DNA of 64,000 nt from Streptomyces luteolus (GTDB taxonomy: Bacteria > Actinomycetota > Actinomycetes > Streptomycetales > Streptomycetaceae): positions 61,855-125,854 of the forward strand of contig NZ_JASCIS010000024.1 in the NCBI RefSeq assembly GCF_029968015.1, in the 5' to 3' direction. Positions 24,561 through 32,343 of the stretch are shown piece by piece. Every line of letters begins with the position of its first letter. The stretch's first letter is position 1. The notes beneath the pieces are model-generated. The model did no database searches, was not told the origin of the DNA, and saw only the letters and a list, made by a program, of their open reading frames with translations. Both the position numbers and the translations under genes were made by a program.

Positions 24561-25724
24561 AAGAGGTTCTGGTCTTATCGGCGCTCCACAGGCTGATGCC
24601 GCCAGTCCGGCGGCCCTTTTCACGTTGCGTGCGGAGTTGGTGTCCCGGTCCAGGACGGTTCCGCATGCGGGGCAGGTCCATACGCGGACGTGCAGGGGCT
24701 TGGGTCCGTCTACATGGCCGCAGTGCGAGCAGGTCTGGCTGGTCGGCTCGAACCGGCCGATCTTGATCAGGGTCCGTCCGTAGCGTTCGGCCTTGTAGAC
24801 GAGCATAGCCACGAACTGTGCCCAGCCCGCGTCGTGCACACTCTTAGCCAGCCTCGTGCGCGCCAGACCGTTCACCGCCAGGTCTTCCACTGCGATCGCT
24901 TGGTTCTCGCGGATCAGCTTCGTGGACAACTGATGGTGGAATTCACGGCGCGCGTCGACGACCTGGGCATGGGCGCGGGCGACCTTCCGGCGGGCCTTCT
25001 CCCTGTTTCGGGATCCCTTCTGCTTGCGGGACAGCCCCCGCTGGGCCTTCTTCAGCTTCTTCTCCGCGCGGCGTAGGAATCGCGGAGAGTCGACCTTTGT
25101 GCCGTCGTCGAGGATCGCGAAGTGCGTCAGGCCCAGGTCGATGCCCACGCTTTGGCCGGTGTCGGGCATGCGCGCTGCGTCGGCAACCGGGTCGGTGTCG
25201 ATCACGAACGAGGCGAAATACCTCCCGGCAGCGTCCTTGATCACCGTGACAGATGAGGGCGCCGACGGCAGGTGTCGCGACCACTGCACCTTGACCGCAC
25301 CGATCTTCGGCAGGATCAGCCGCCCGTTGTTGGTGATTGACCAGCGGGCGTTGGCGGTGAACCGGATCGACTGCCGCGCGTCCTTACGTGACTTGAACCT
25401 TGGCGCCGCCAGCCTGGGGCCTTTGCGCTCGCCCTTGAGGGAAGCGAAGAAGTTCTTGTAGGCCGACTCGGCATCACGCAGGGACTGCTGGAGCACCACC
25501 GCGGACACCTCGCCGAGCCAGGAGCGGGTCTCGGTCTGCTTGGCCTGGGTGATCAGGCGCGTGGACAGCTCTCCAGCCTTCGGGAACGGCAAGCCCGCCT
25601 CGCGCGCGTCCTCCCGGGCCCGCACGGCGTCGTTGAATACGACCCGTGCACACCCGAATGCCCGCGCCAACAAGCCGCGTTGGGTGTGGTTTGGGTACAG
25701 ACGAAAGCTGTACCGAAGCTGCAT
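24501..25724 (-). CDS. tnpB: TnpB, RNA-guided nuclease of an IS605-type element
   Basis: A 407-residue TnpB that looks intact. It has an N-terminal helix-turn-helix/wedge region (MQLRYSFRLYPNHTQ, ARVVFNDAVRAREDA), split RuvC motifs with catalytic Asp in GIDLGLTHFA, Glu in IAVEDLAV and Asp in DRDTNSARN, and a zinc ribbon CSHCG...CPACG. TnpB nucleases cut DNA next to a transposon-specific motif using a guide RNA from the element end, and are ancestors of Cas12. The Met at 25724 gives the usual N-terminus; a GTG at 25742 would add six residues. No strong ribosome site is seen. Confidence 0.92.
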   Translation of the reverse strand: MQLRYSFRLYPNHTQRGLLARAFGCARVVFNDAVRAREDAREAGLPFPKAGELSTRLITQAKQTETRSWLGEVSAVVLQQSLRDAESAYKNFFASLKGERKGPRLAAPRFKSRKDARQSIRFTANARWSITNNGRLILPKIGAVKVQWSRHLPSAPSSVTVIKDAAGRYFASFVIDTDPVADAARMPDTGQSVGIDLGLTHFAILDDGTKVDSPRFLRRAEKKLKKAQRGLSRKQKGSRNREKARRKVARAHAQVVDARREFHHQLSTKLIRENQAIAVEDLAVNGLARTRLAKSVHDAGWAQFVAMLVYKAERYGRTLIKIGRFEPTSQTCSHCGHVDGPKPLHVRVWTCPACGTVLDRDTNSARNVKRAAGLAASACGAPIRPEPLLAQCNEAGSHGFPPEVCTA

Positions 25725-25850
25725 GCGAGCAACCGTACGCACATACGGCAGTGAGTATGAGCTGCAGATCAGAACGGATCGACACTGCTCCCGTTGAAGT
25801 GTGTACGTCGGCCTTTACGACCGCTTTCCTGTGCAACGTGTTCATGGGTG

Positions 25851-25963
25851 ATCAAATGGAGATGCGGGTGGGCAGGCGAGGATCGCCGACGGCCTGGAGG
25901 GCCCGGCCGAGGCTGGAGACCCGTAGGGGCGGACGCGGGCGCGGAAACGGTGTGCGAGGTCAT
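25851..25963 (-). pseudogene. Sensor histidine kinase, 5' part, cut off by the IS element
   Basis: ATG at 25963 opens MTSHTVSAPASAPTGLQPRP and runs 37 codons with high third-position GC up to TTG-AT at 25855-25851, where the insertion element starts. GGGAG and GGAGG lie upstream of the ATG. Joined to the downstream piece it gives ...PHLHLI-AVAVPLAA..., a kinase of about 284 residues with a Pro/Arg-rich N-terminus and one membrane helix. Confidence 0.6.
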
Positions 25964-26062
25964 GCCTCCACGCTCCCGGCCGGGCCGCCGCCGCACGTCC
26001 TGCCCGAAGACGAACCGCCTCCGCCGCGCGGGGGAGGCCGGGTGAGGCCGTACGCGGAGGGC

Positions 26063-26545
26063 TCAGTCCAGGCGCAGCACGTACTCGGGGATCTCGGCGC
26101 CGCGCGCGTGCGCGTACCCGCTCTCCCGTGCCGTCACCGCGAAGCCGCACTTCTCCAGGACCCGGAGCGAGCCCACGTTGTCGGCGGCGGCGCGCCCGTA
26201 CAGCGGACGCTCCGGGACCTCGGCGATCAGGGCGCGCAGGGCGGCCGTCGCGATGCCGTGGCCCCAGAAGGCGCGGTCGATCCAGTACGTCACCTCGCGC
26301 TCGCCCGGCTCGCCGTACACCACGGCGCTGCCGATCACGTCACCGTCGACGAGGACCGTGCGCGCCACGGCGGTGGAGGTGCGGATACCGGTCCAGTGGT
26401 CCTGGAACAGGTCCCAGTCCGCGGTCCTCGGCGAGGTGAACGCGGCGACGCGGGCGGACTCGGGGTCGTTCATTAGCCGGTAGAAGACGGGCAGATCGCT
26501 GTCGTGGACCGGGCGCAGCGCGACTGCATAGGCGGGCCGATGCAT
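26063..26545 (-). CDS. GNAT-family N-acetyltransferase (RimJ/RimL-like)
   Basis: A 160-residue acetyltransferase: LRPVHDSDLPVFYRLMNDPES start, DGDVIGSAVVY strand, acetyl-CoA loop around AFWGHGIATAALRALI, and the end motif ADNVGSLRVLEKCGFAV typical of RimJ/RimL-like enzymes that modify protein or small-molecule amines. Its ATG overlaps the IclR stop as TGATG, so it is co-translated with the regulator. Substrate unknown. Confidence 0.88.
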   Translation of the reverse strand: MHRPAYAVALRPVHDSDLPVFYRLMNDPESARVAAFTSPRTADWDLFQDHWTGIRTSTAVARTVLVDGDVIGSAVVYGEPGEREVTYWIDRAFWGHGIATAALRALIAEVPERPLYGRAAADNVGSLRVLEKCGFAVTARESGYAHARGAEIPEYVLRLD

Positions 26546-27318
26546 CAGAGCCTCCGGGTGGCGAGTGTCAGCCGGTCACGGGCGTCGAACAGCGCGTCCT
26601 TGATCATCTGCTCGTGCCCCGGCGTGAGCCGCGCCACCGGCACCGAGCAGCTGATGGCGTCGCGCGCGGGTGTGCGGTACGGGATCGCGACGCCGAAGCA
26701 GCGCAGGCCCAGGGTGTTCTCCTCGCGGTCCACGGCGAAGCCCTGCTCGCGGATCTGGTGCAGCTCCTCGATCAGCTTCTCGCGGTCCGTGAGGGTGTTC
26801 TCGGTGAGCGGCGCGAGCGTCTCCGGCAGCATCTTGCGGACCTGCTCGTCGGTGTGCGTGGCGAGCAGCGCCTTGCCGAGCGAGGTGGAGTGCGCGGGCA
26901 GCCGGCGGCCGACGCGCGTGAAGGGCCGCAGATAGTGCTGGGACTGGCGGGTGGCCAGATAGACGACGTTGACGCCGTCGAGCCGGGCCAGGTGGATGGT
27001 CTCCGAGGTGTCGTCGGAGAGCCGGTCGAGCGTGGGCCGGGCGGCGGCCACGACCTCGTCACCATCGATGTACGAGGTGCCCACGAGCAGAGCCCGCACC
27101 CCGATCCCGTACCGCGTGCCCGTGGCGTCCGTCTCCACCCAGCCGAGCTCCACGAGGGTGCGAAGCAGCATGTAGAGGCTGGACTTGGGATAGCCGACGG
27201 CCTCCTGGACCGCCGCGAGGGAGTGCATTCCGGGCCGGCCTGCGAAATACTCGAGCAACTCCACGGTCCTAACCGCGGACTTGACCTGCGCCCCACCGCT
27301 GGCCTCGGCAGCCGACAT
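26545..27318 (-). CDS. IclR-family transcriptional regulator
   Basis: A 257-residue regulator with the N-terminal winged helix (VKSAVRTVELLEYFAGRPGMHSL then YPKSSLYMLLRTLVELGWVE) and the IclR effector domain (GKALLATHTDEQVRKML, GFAVDREENTLGLRCFGVAIPYR with the conserved Cys). IclR proteins often govern aromatic or sugar-acid catabolism. Divergent from a dioxovalerate dehydrogenase with a dyad between them, so it probably controls aldarate use. Start at 27318 fits AAGGGG at 9 bases; ATGs at 27348 and 27366 are possible. Confidence 0.9.
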   Translation of the reverse strand: MSAAEASGGAQVKSAVRTVELLEYFAGRPGMHSLAAVQEAVGYPKSSLYMLLRTLVELGWVETDATGTRYGIGVRALLVGTSYIDGDEVVAAARPTLDRLSDDTSETIHLARLDGVNVVYLATRQSQHYLRPFTRVGRRLPAHSTSLGKALLATHTDEQVRKMLPETLAPLTENTLTDREKLIEELHQIREQGFAVDREENTLGLRCFGVAIPYRTPARDAISCSVPVARLTPGHEQMIKDALFDARDRLTLATRRL

Positions 27319-27382
27319 CGCCCTTGACCCCTTCGTTCGCCTGGACATAGCCTCCGACTCCACCATTCACCCTCGGAGACGT

Positions 27383-27400
27383 CGTTCACCATAACGAACG
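27383..27400. promoter_or_regulatory. Probable IclR operator
   Basis: CGTTCACCATAACGAACG is an 18-bp dyad (CGTTC-N8-GAACG) in the region between the divergent IclR gene and the dioxovalerate dehydrogenase. Size and place fit an IclR-family autoregulatory operator. A related dyad occurs at 18381-18396. Confidence 0.55.
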
Positions 27401-27494
27401 CCCTGGTGGGTGGGGCCACGTCGGCGGTAATTCCCTCCGGCAATCACGTGGCGGCACCAACAGTCACATCTGGTCACACCAGGAGGAACCGGCC

Positions 27495-29021
27495 GTGGCA
27501 GCATCCCCCGCCCCAGTCTGGAGTGTCGATCCCCGAACGGGGAAGCCGCGCGAGCAAGTTGCGGTGGAGGCCACCCCCGCAGAGGTCGACCAGGCCGTGC
27601 GGACCGCCCACGCCGCACGCGCCGCGCTCGCCCCCCGGGACGTCCGCGCCGCGTTCCTGCGCACCGCCGCCGACCTGCTCGACGAGCGCGCCGAGCACGT
27701 GATCGAGGCCGCCGACGCGGAGACCGCCCTCGGCCCCGGCCGCCTCACCGGTGAACTCGCCCGCACCACCTACCAGTTGCGGTCCTTCGCGGACGTCGTC
27801 GACGAGGGCGCCTACCTCGACGTGCTGATCAGCCGCGCCGACGCCACGCAGACCCCGCCCTGGCCCGACCTGCGCCGCTACAAGGTCCCGCTCGGCGTCG
27901 TCGCCGTCTACGCGGCCTCCAACTTCCCGCTCGCCTTCTCCGTGCCCGGCGGCGACACCGCGAGCGCGCTCGCCGCGGGCTGCCCCGTCGTGATCAAGGC
28001 CCACCCGGACCACCCCGCCACCGCCGAACTCTGCGCCGACGCGCTGCGCCGCGCCGCCGAGCGGGTCGGACTGCCCGGCGACGTCGTGCAGTTGGTGCAC
28101 GGCTTCGAGGCGGGCGTGGAGCTCGTACGGCATTCGCTGGTCGCGGCCGCCGGATTCACGGGTTCGGTACGCGGCGGCCGCGCGCTGTACGACGCCGCGG
28201 CCGCCCGCCCGCACCCGATCCCCTTCTACGGCGAGCTGGGGTCCCTGAACCCGGTCGTGGTCACCGAGGCCGCGGCCGCCGAACGGGCCGAGGAGATCGG
28301 CGCCGGACTCGCCGCGTCCATGACGCTCGGCGTCGGCCAGTTCTGCACCAAGCCGGGACTCGTCCTCGCCCCCGCGGGAGAGCCCGGCGACCGCCTGGTC
28401 AAGGCCCTCACGCACGAGGTCAGCGAGGTCGAGGCGGGCGTCCTGCTCGACCACCGGATGCGCGGGGCGTACGTCGACGGCGTGCGCGCCCGTGCCGAAC
28501 TCCCCGACGTGGACGCCCCGGTGACCCCCGGCGCGGGCGGCGAGCACACCGTCGGCGCGGGCTGCCTCACCGTGCCCGCCTCCCGGCTCGCCGCCGAGGG
28601 CGCGCACGACCTGCTCCTGGAGGAGTGCTTCGGCCCGGTCACGGTGGTCGCCCGGTACGCGGACGCCGCCGAGGCCACCGCCGTACTGTCCCGGCTCCCC
28701 GGCAACCTCACCGCGACACTGCACCTCTCCGCCGCCGAGTCCGCGGGCGGGAGCGACCGGGGTGCACAGCTCCTCGCCGAGCTCACGCCGCTCGCCGGGC
28801 GCGTGCTCGTCGACGGCTGGCCCACGGGGGTCGCGGTGGCCCCCGCCCAGCATCACGGCGGCCCGTACCCGGCGACGACCTCCACCTCCACCTCGGTAGG
28901 CGCCACGGCCATCGAGCGCTGGCTGCGGCCCGTCGCGTACCAGAACACCCCCGAGGCCCTGCTCCCGCCCGAACTGCGCGACGACAACCCGCTCGGGGTG
29001 CCGCGCCGCGAGCAGGGGTGA
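27495..29021 (+). CDS. 2,5-dioxovalerate (alpha-ketoglutaric semialdehyde) dehydrogenase
   Basis: A 508-residue aldehyde dehydrogenase that oxidises 2-oxoglutarate semialdehyde to 2-oxoglutarate, the last step of oxidative uronate/aldarate (and some pentose) breakdown. Features: the nucleotide-binding stretch VYAASNFPLAFSVPGGDTASALAAGCPVVIKAHPDHP, Glu in PFYGELGSLNPVV, catalytic Cys in GVGQFCTKPG and C-terminal HHGGPYPATTS. The SNFPLAFSVPGGDT and HHGGPYPATT segments are distinctive of this subfamily. GAGGAAC precedes the GTG start. Its product side fits kdgD at 18424. Confidence 0.88.
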   Translation: MAASPAPVWSVDPRTGKPREQVAVEATPAEVDQAVRTAHAARAALAPRDVRAAFLRTAADLLDERAEHVIEAADAETALGPGRLTGELARTTYQLRSFADVVDEGAYLDVLISRADATQTPPWPDLRRYKVPLGVVAVYAASNFPLAFSVPGGDTASALAAGCPVVIKAHPDHPATAELCADALRRAAERVGLPGDVVQLVHGFEAGVELVRHSLVAAAGFTGSVRGGRALYDAAAARPHPIPFYGELGSLNPVVVTEAAAAERAEEIGAGLAASMTLGVGQFCTKPGLVLAPAGEPGDRLVKALTHEVSEVEAGVLLDHRMRGAYVDGVRARAELPDVDAPVTPGAGGEHTVGAGCLTVPASRLAAEGAHDLLLEECFGPVTVVARYADAAEATAVLSRLPGNLTATLHLSAAESAGGSDRGAQLLAELTPLAGRVLVDGWPTGVAVAPAQHHGGPYPATTSTSTSVGATAIERWLRPVAYQNTPEALLPPELRDDNPLGVPRREQG

Positions 29022-29629
29022 ATCTGTTGCTGCTCCCTGAACTGCCCTTCCCCCTGCGGGAGTTCGGGCCCGACGGAGGCTGGTCGTACGAGAACGGCGT
29101 GCTCACCGGCCGTGCGGGCGCCGGGCAGGACCGCTTCGTGCCGCCCGGCGGTGCCGCGCTCGCCCCGGCCTCCGACGCGCCCCGGCTGCTCGGCGCGCCC
29201 GAGGGCGACTTCCAGCTGATCGCGCGCGTACGGGCCGAGCTGCGGGCGCCGGGAGACGCGGGCGTCCTGTATCTCCACGTCGGCGAGCGCGAGTGGGCCA
29301 AGCTCTGCCTGGAACTCTCCCCGGACCGGCCGTACGTCTGCACGGTCGTGACCCGCGGCTACTCGGACGACGCGAACGCGTTCGAGGTTCGCGGCGAGTA
29401 TGTCTGGCTCCGCATCGCGCGTACGGGGAAGGTGTTCGCGTTCCACGCGTCGGTGGACGGCGTGCGGTGGACGTTCGTCCGCGTCTTCACCCTGGGCGAG
29501 GAGCGGGCGGCCCGCGCCGCGCTCGTGGGCTTCATGGCCCAGTCCCCGAAGGGGGAGGGGTGCGGGGTGCGGTTCGAGCAGGTCCGTTTCCGGGAGTACG
29601 GGCTGGGGGCGCTGCGGGACGGGTCGTAG
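29018..29629 (+). CDS. DUF1349-like concanavalin-fold protein
   Basis: A 203-residue protein with a beta-sandwich pattern: WSYENGVLTGRAGAGQDRFVPPGG, DFQLIARVRAELRAPGDAGVLYLHVGEREWAKLCLELSPD, EYVWLRIARTGKVFAFHASVDGVRWTFVRVF and a terminal GVRFEQVRF. This matches the DUF1349/regulation-of-enolase-1 family, relatives of carbohydrate-binding or lyase folds. The GTG start overlaps the dehydrogenase stop (GTGA), so it is translationally coupled. Possibly acts on a sugar acid of the same pathway; function inferred only from position. Confidence 0.75.
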   Translation: MNLLLLPELPFPLREFGPDGGWSYENGVLTGRAGAGQDRFVPPGGAALAPASDAPRLLGAPEGDFQLIARVRAELRAPGDAGVLYLHVGEREWAKLCLELSPDRPYVCTVVTRGYSDDANAFEVRGEYVWLRIARTGKVFAFHASVDGVRWTFVRVFTLGEERAARAALVGFMAQSPKGEGCGVRFEQVRFREYGLGALRDGS

Positions 29630-29639
29630 GCCGCGGGCG

Positions 29640-29812
29640 CGATTCTCCCCTCCCCGCCCCTTCCCGGCTGTGTCGATATGCGGCTGGCGCCGCGTGGCCT
29701 GCCGGACGGGCCTCCTCAAACGCCGGAGGGGCTGAAAAATCAGCCCCTCCGGCGTTTGAGGAGCGGGGTCTGGGGCGGAGCCCCAGTTCGGGAAGGGGCG
29801 GGGAGGGGAAGA
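29640..29812. repeat. Composite intergenic repeat with perfect 21-bp hairpin
   Basis: Between the converging DUF1349 gene and the GlxA-type regulator. It holds a 70-base block (29643-29712) that recurs at 32225-32294 with about four changes, a perfect inverted repeat CTCAAACGCCGGAGGGGCT.. (29715-29735 / 29740-29760), GGGGCGGAGCCCC (about 29773-29785), and a reverse-complement CCTCCCCGCCCCTTCCC block at about 29795-29811. Confidence 0.7.
29715..29760. terminator. Perfect 21-bp hairpin terminator
   Basis: Arms 29715-29735 and 29740-29760 are perfectly complementary with an AAAA loop. It serves both converging genes and is part of the repeat cluster. Confidence 0.8.
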
Positions 29813-29813
29813 A

Positions 29814-30773
29814 TCAGCCCGCGGCGAGCCGAGTGAACGTCGCCCGGTACGCCGAAGGCGTCAGCCCCGTGCGCCGCTGCACATGCTGGCGCAGCGAGTC
29901 CGCCGTGCCGAGACCACAGGCACGGGCAACCTGCTCCATCGGCAGAGACGTCGTCTCCAGCAGCTCCTTCGCCCGCTCGATCCGCTGATGCAGCAGCCAC
30001 TGCAGCGGACTCACCCCGGTCTCCGCGTGAAAGCGCCGGCTCAGCGTCCGCACGCTGACCCCCGCATGCCGCGCCAGCTCGGCGAGCGTGAGCGTGCGGT
30101 CCAGGTTTCGCATCGCCCACCCCCGGGTGTCCTTGCAGACGTTGCCCCGCTCCGCCGGCAGCGGCGTCTGCGTGAACTGGGTCTGGCCTCCCGGCCGCAC
30201 CGGCGCGACCAGGGCGAGCCGGGCCACCGTGTTCGCCACCGCGGCCCCGTAGTCCGTACGGATCATGTGCAGGCACAGGTCGATCCCCGCCGCGTACCCC
30301 GAGGCCGTCATGACCTGCCCGTCCTGGACGTAGAGCACATCGCCCTGCACGTCCACCGACGGATAGCGGCGCCGCAGCTCCGCGGCCAGGCCGTGGTACG
30401 TCGTCGCCGCGCGCCCTTCGAGCAGCCCCGCCTCGGCGAGCACGAACGCCCCGCTGCAGATCGACGCGATCCGCTTGCCCGCGGCCTCCGCCGCGCGCAC
30501 CGCCGCCACCACGCGCGGGTCCGGCGCGTACCGGCGCCCGGTGCCCGCGACCACCACCGTGTCGGCCTCCGCCACGGCGTCCAGGCCGCGCTCCACGCGC
30601 AGTTCGAGTCCGCCGGACGTGACGATCGTGCCGGGCTCGGCGGTGCACACGACCAGCTCGTAGCCCGGACCCCCGCCCACCTCGACCTTCTCGAAGAGCA
30701 GCTCCGGCACGGACAGGTTGAACATCGACACGGGCGAGGGCGCGATCACCGCGACCCGGTGCGGCAACGGCAT
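29814..30773 (-). CDS. GlxA-type AraC-family regulator (DJ-1/PfpI domain + AraC)
   Basis: A 319-residue regulator. The N-terminal DJ-1/PfpI-like domain (about 1-165) has VVAGTGR and ICSGAFVLAEAGLLEGRAATTYH around the nucleophile-elbow Cys. The C-terminal AraC domain (about 215-315) holds two helix-turn-helices: LTLAELARHAGVSVRTLSRRFH and MEQVARACGLGTADSLRQHVQRRTGLTPSAYR. Start at 30773 has GGAGG at 8 bases; an ATG at 30803 lacks one. Divergent from an MFS exporter, whose gene it probably controls. Confidence 0.9.
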   Translation of the reverse strand: MPLPHRVAVIAPSPVSMFNLSVPELLFEKVEVGGGPGYELVVCTAEPGTIVTSGGLELRVERGLDAVAEADTVVVAGTGRRYAPDPRVVAAVRAAEAAGKRIASICSGAFVLAEAGLLEGRAATTYHGLAAELRRRYPSVDVQGDVLYVQDGQVMTASGYAAGIDLCLHMIRTDYGAAVANTVARLALVAPVRPGGQTQFTQTPLPAERGNVCKDTRGWAMRNLDRTLTLAELARHAGVSVRTLSRRFHAETGVSPLQWLLHQRIERAKELLETTSLPMEQVARACGLGTADSLRQHVQRRTGLTPSAYRATFTRLAAG

Positions 30774-30843
30774 GGCCAGAACCTCCGGACGTATGGCATT
30801 CAAGCCACTACTCTACGCCCGCGGAGATCGACAAGCTGAGCGC

Positions 30844-32343
30844 ATGGCAGTCACCACCGATCGGCCCGAACACTCCGACTCCTCCCAACAGCCGCTGAAG
30901 CAGGGGCAGTTGGAGCCCGGCCGGGCCACGACCTCCCCGGCGCTCACCCTCCTCGCCGCGCTCCTCGGCTTCGCCCTGATCACCCTGGACGCGTCCATCG
31001 TCAACGTCGCGCTCCCCGCCATCGGCGACGCACTCGGCGGCGGCATGACCGGCCTGCAGTGGGTGGTCGACGCGTACACCCTCGCCTTCGCCGCCCTGAT
31101 GCTGTCCACCGGCGCCTTCTCCGACCGGGCCGGCGCCGGCCGCGCCTACGGGATCGGCATCGCCCTGTTCACCGCCGCGTCCGTGGCCTGCGCACTCGCC
31201 CCGAGCCTCGGCCTGCTCATCGGCGCCCGCGTCGTCCAGGGCATCGCCGCCGCCGTCGTCCTGCCCGCCTCGCTCGCCCTCGTCCGCCAGGCGTACGCCG
31301 ACGCCACCGCGCGGGCCCGCGCCGTCGCGCTGTGGGCGGCGGGCGGCTCCGTCGCCATCGCGCTCGGCCCGGTCGCGGGCGGCGCCCTCACCACCGCCTG
31401 GGACTGGCGCGGCATCTTCCTCGTCAACCTGCCCCTCGGCGCGGCCGCCCTCGCTCTCCTGGTCCGCGCCCCACGCACCGAACGCCGCCCCGCGCCAACC
31501 CCCCTCGACCTGCCCGGACAGCTCACCGCCGTCGTCGCCCTGACCGCGCTCACCTTCGCCGTCATCGAGGGCGGTACGACCGGCCTCGTCTCCGGCGCCG
31601 TGGCGCTCGCCGCCGGTGCGCTCTTCCTGTACGTCGAGTCGCGTCAACCGCACCCGGTCGTCCCGCTCGACCTGTTCCGCGACCGGTCCGTGGCCGTCCT
31701 GATGGCCGCGGGCGCCGCGTGCAGTGTCGCGTTCTACGGTGTGACCTTCGTCTTCAGCCTGTTCTTCCAGCAGGTGCAGGGGCGTTCGGCTCTGGAGGCC
31801 GGGCTGATCTTCCTGCCGATGACCGGTCTGATCGCGGGCACCAACGTCGTCGCGGGCAAGCTGGCCGGACGGTACGGTCCCCGGCTGCCCATGCTCATCG
31901 GCCAGGCCCTGGCGAGCCTCGGCTTCCTGCTCGTCCTCCCCGTCGACGCCACCACACCCGCCCTCCACCTCGCCCTCCTCCTCGTGCCGCTCGCCCTCGG
32001 CTGCGCGCTGACCATCCCGCCGCTGACCGCCGCGATGATGGAAGCCGTCCCCGCGGAACGCGCCGGCGTCGCGGCGGGCGTCCTGAACTCCGCCCGCCAG
32101 GTCTCGGGCGCCCTCGGCATCGCGACCTTCGGCGCACTCCTGGCCGAGGACTTCCTGCCGGGGCTGCGGGTGAGCATGCTGATCAGCGCGGGGCTGCTCG
32201 CGGTGACGGGAGTGGGCACGCTTCTTCTCCCCTCCCCGCCCCTTCCCCGCTGTGCCAATATGCGGCCGGCGCCGCGTGGCCTGCCGGACGGGCCCCCTCG
32301 ATCGTCGGCGGGGGAGAACTCAATCCCACGCGACCGAGAGTGA
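30844..32343 (+). CDS. MFS drug exporter, DHA2 (14-helix) family
   Basis: A 499-residue membrane protein of the EmrB/QacA type. It has the DHA2 motif around LDASIVNVALPAIGDAL, motif A-like GAFSDRAGAGRAYGIG and motif C in GPVAGGALTTAWDWRGIFLVNLP; about 14 membrane helices. Probably a proton-driven multidrug or natural-product exporter. After the last helix (LISAGLLAVTGVGTLLLP) the 38-residue tail PSPPLPRCANMRPAP... is encoded by a copy of the intergenic repeat, and its last 24 bases overlap the 3' end of the P450 gene on the other strand. Confidence 0.9.
   Translation: MAVTTDRPEHSDSSQQPLKQGQLEPGRATTSPALTLLAALLGFALITLDASIVNVALPAIGDALGGGMTGLQWVVDAYTLAFAALMLSTGAFSDRAGAGRAYGIGIALFTAASVACALAPSLGLLIGARVVQGIAAAVVLPASLALVRQAYADATARARAVALWAAGGSVAIALGPVAGGALTTAWDWRGIFLVNLPLGAAALALLVRAPRTERRPAPTPLDLPGQLTAVVALTALTFAVIEGGTTGLVSGAVALAAGALFLYVESRQPHPVVPLDLFRDRSVAVLMAAGAACSVAFYGVTFVFSLFFQQVQGRSALEAGLIFLPMTGLIAGTNVVAGKLAGRYGPRLPMLIGQALASLGFLLVLPVDATTPALHLALLLVPLALGCALTIPPLTAAMMEAVPAERAGVAAGVLNSARQVSGALGIATFGALLAEDFLPGLRVSMLISAGLLAVTGVGTLLLPSPPLPRCANMRPAPRGLPDGPPRSSAGENSIPRDRE
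32225..32294 (+). repeat. Intergenic repeat copy read as coding sequence
   Basis: A 70-base block almost identical (about 66 of 70) to 29643-29712. Here it lies inside the 3' end of the MFS gene and encodes most of its tail. The homologous copy at 29643 is non-coding. Confidence 0.8.

Larger units (their letters stand above)
24441..25850 (-). mobile_element. TnpB-only IS200/IS605-type insertion sequence (about 1.41 kb)
   Basis: The element holds a single tnpB on the minus strand and no tnpA, as in IS1341-type elements. On the minus strand the 5' flank ends in TTGAT (25855-25851), the target and transposon-adjacent motif known for ISDra2-type elements. The right end has two stem-loops, GACTTC/GAAGTC (24476-24493) and GGGCT/AGCCC (24454-24465). 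There is no target duplication, as expected for this family. Joining the flanks restores a kinase reading frame. The right boundary is uncertain by a few bases. Confidence 0.75.

Noticed and set aside
24501..25724. Cas12-type CRISPR effector
   Set aside because: Length of about 407 residues, HTH start, zinc ribbon and transposon ends identify TnpB; no CRISPR array nearby.
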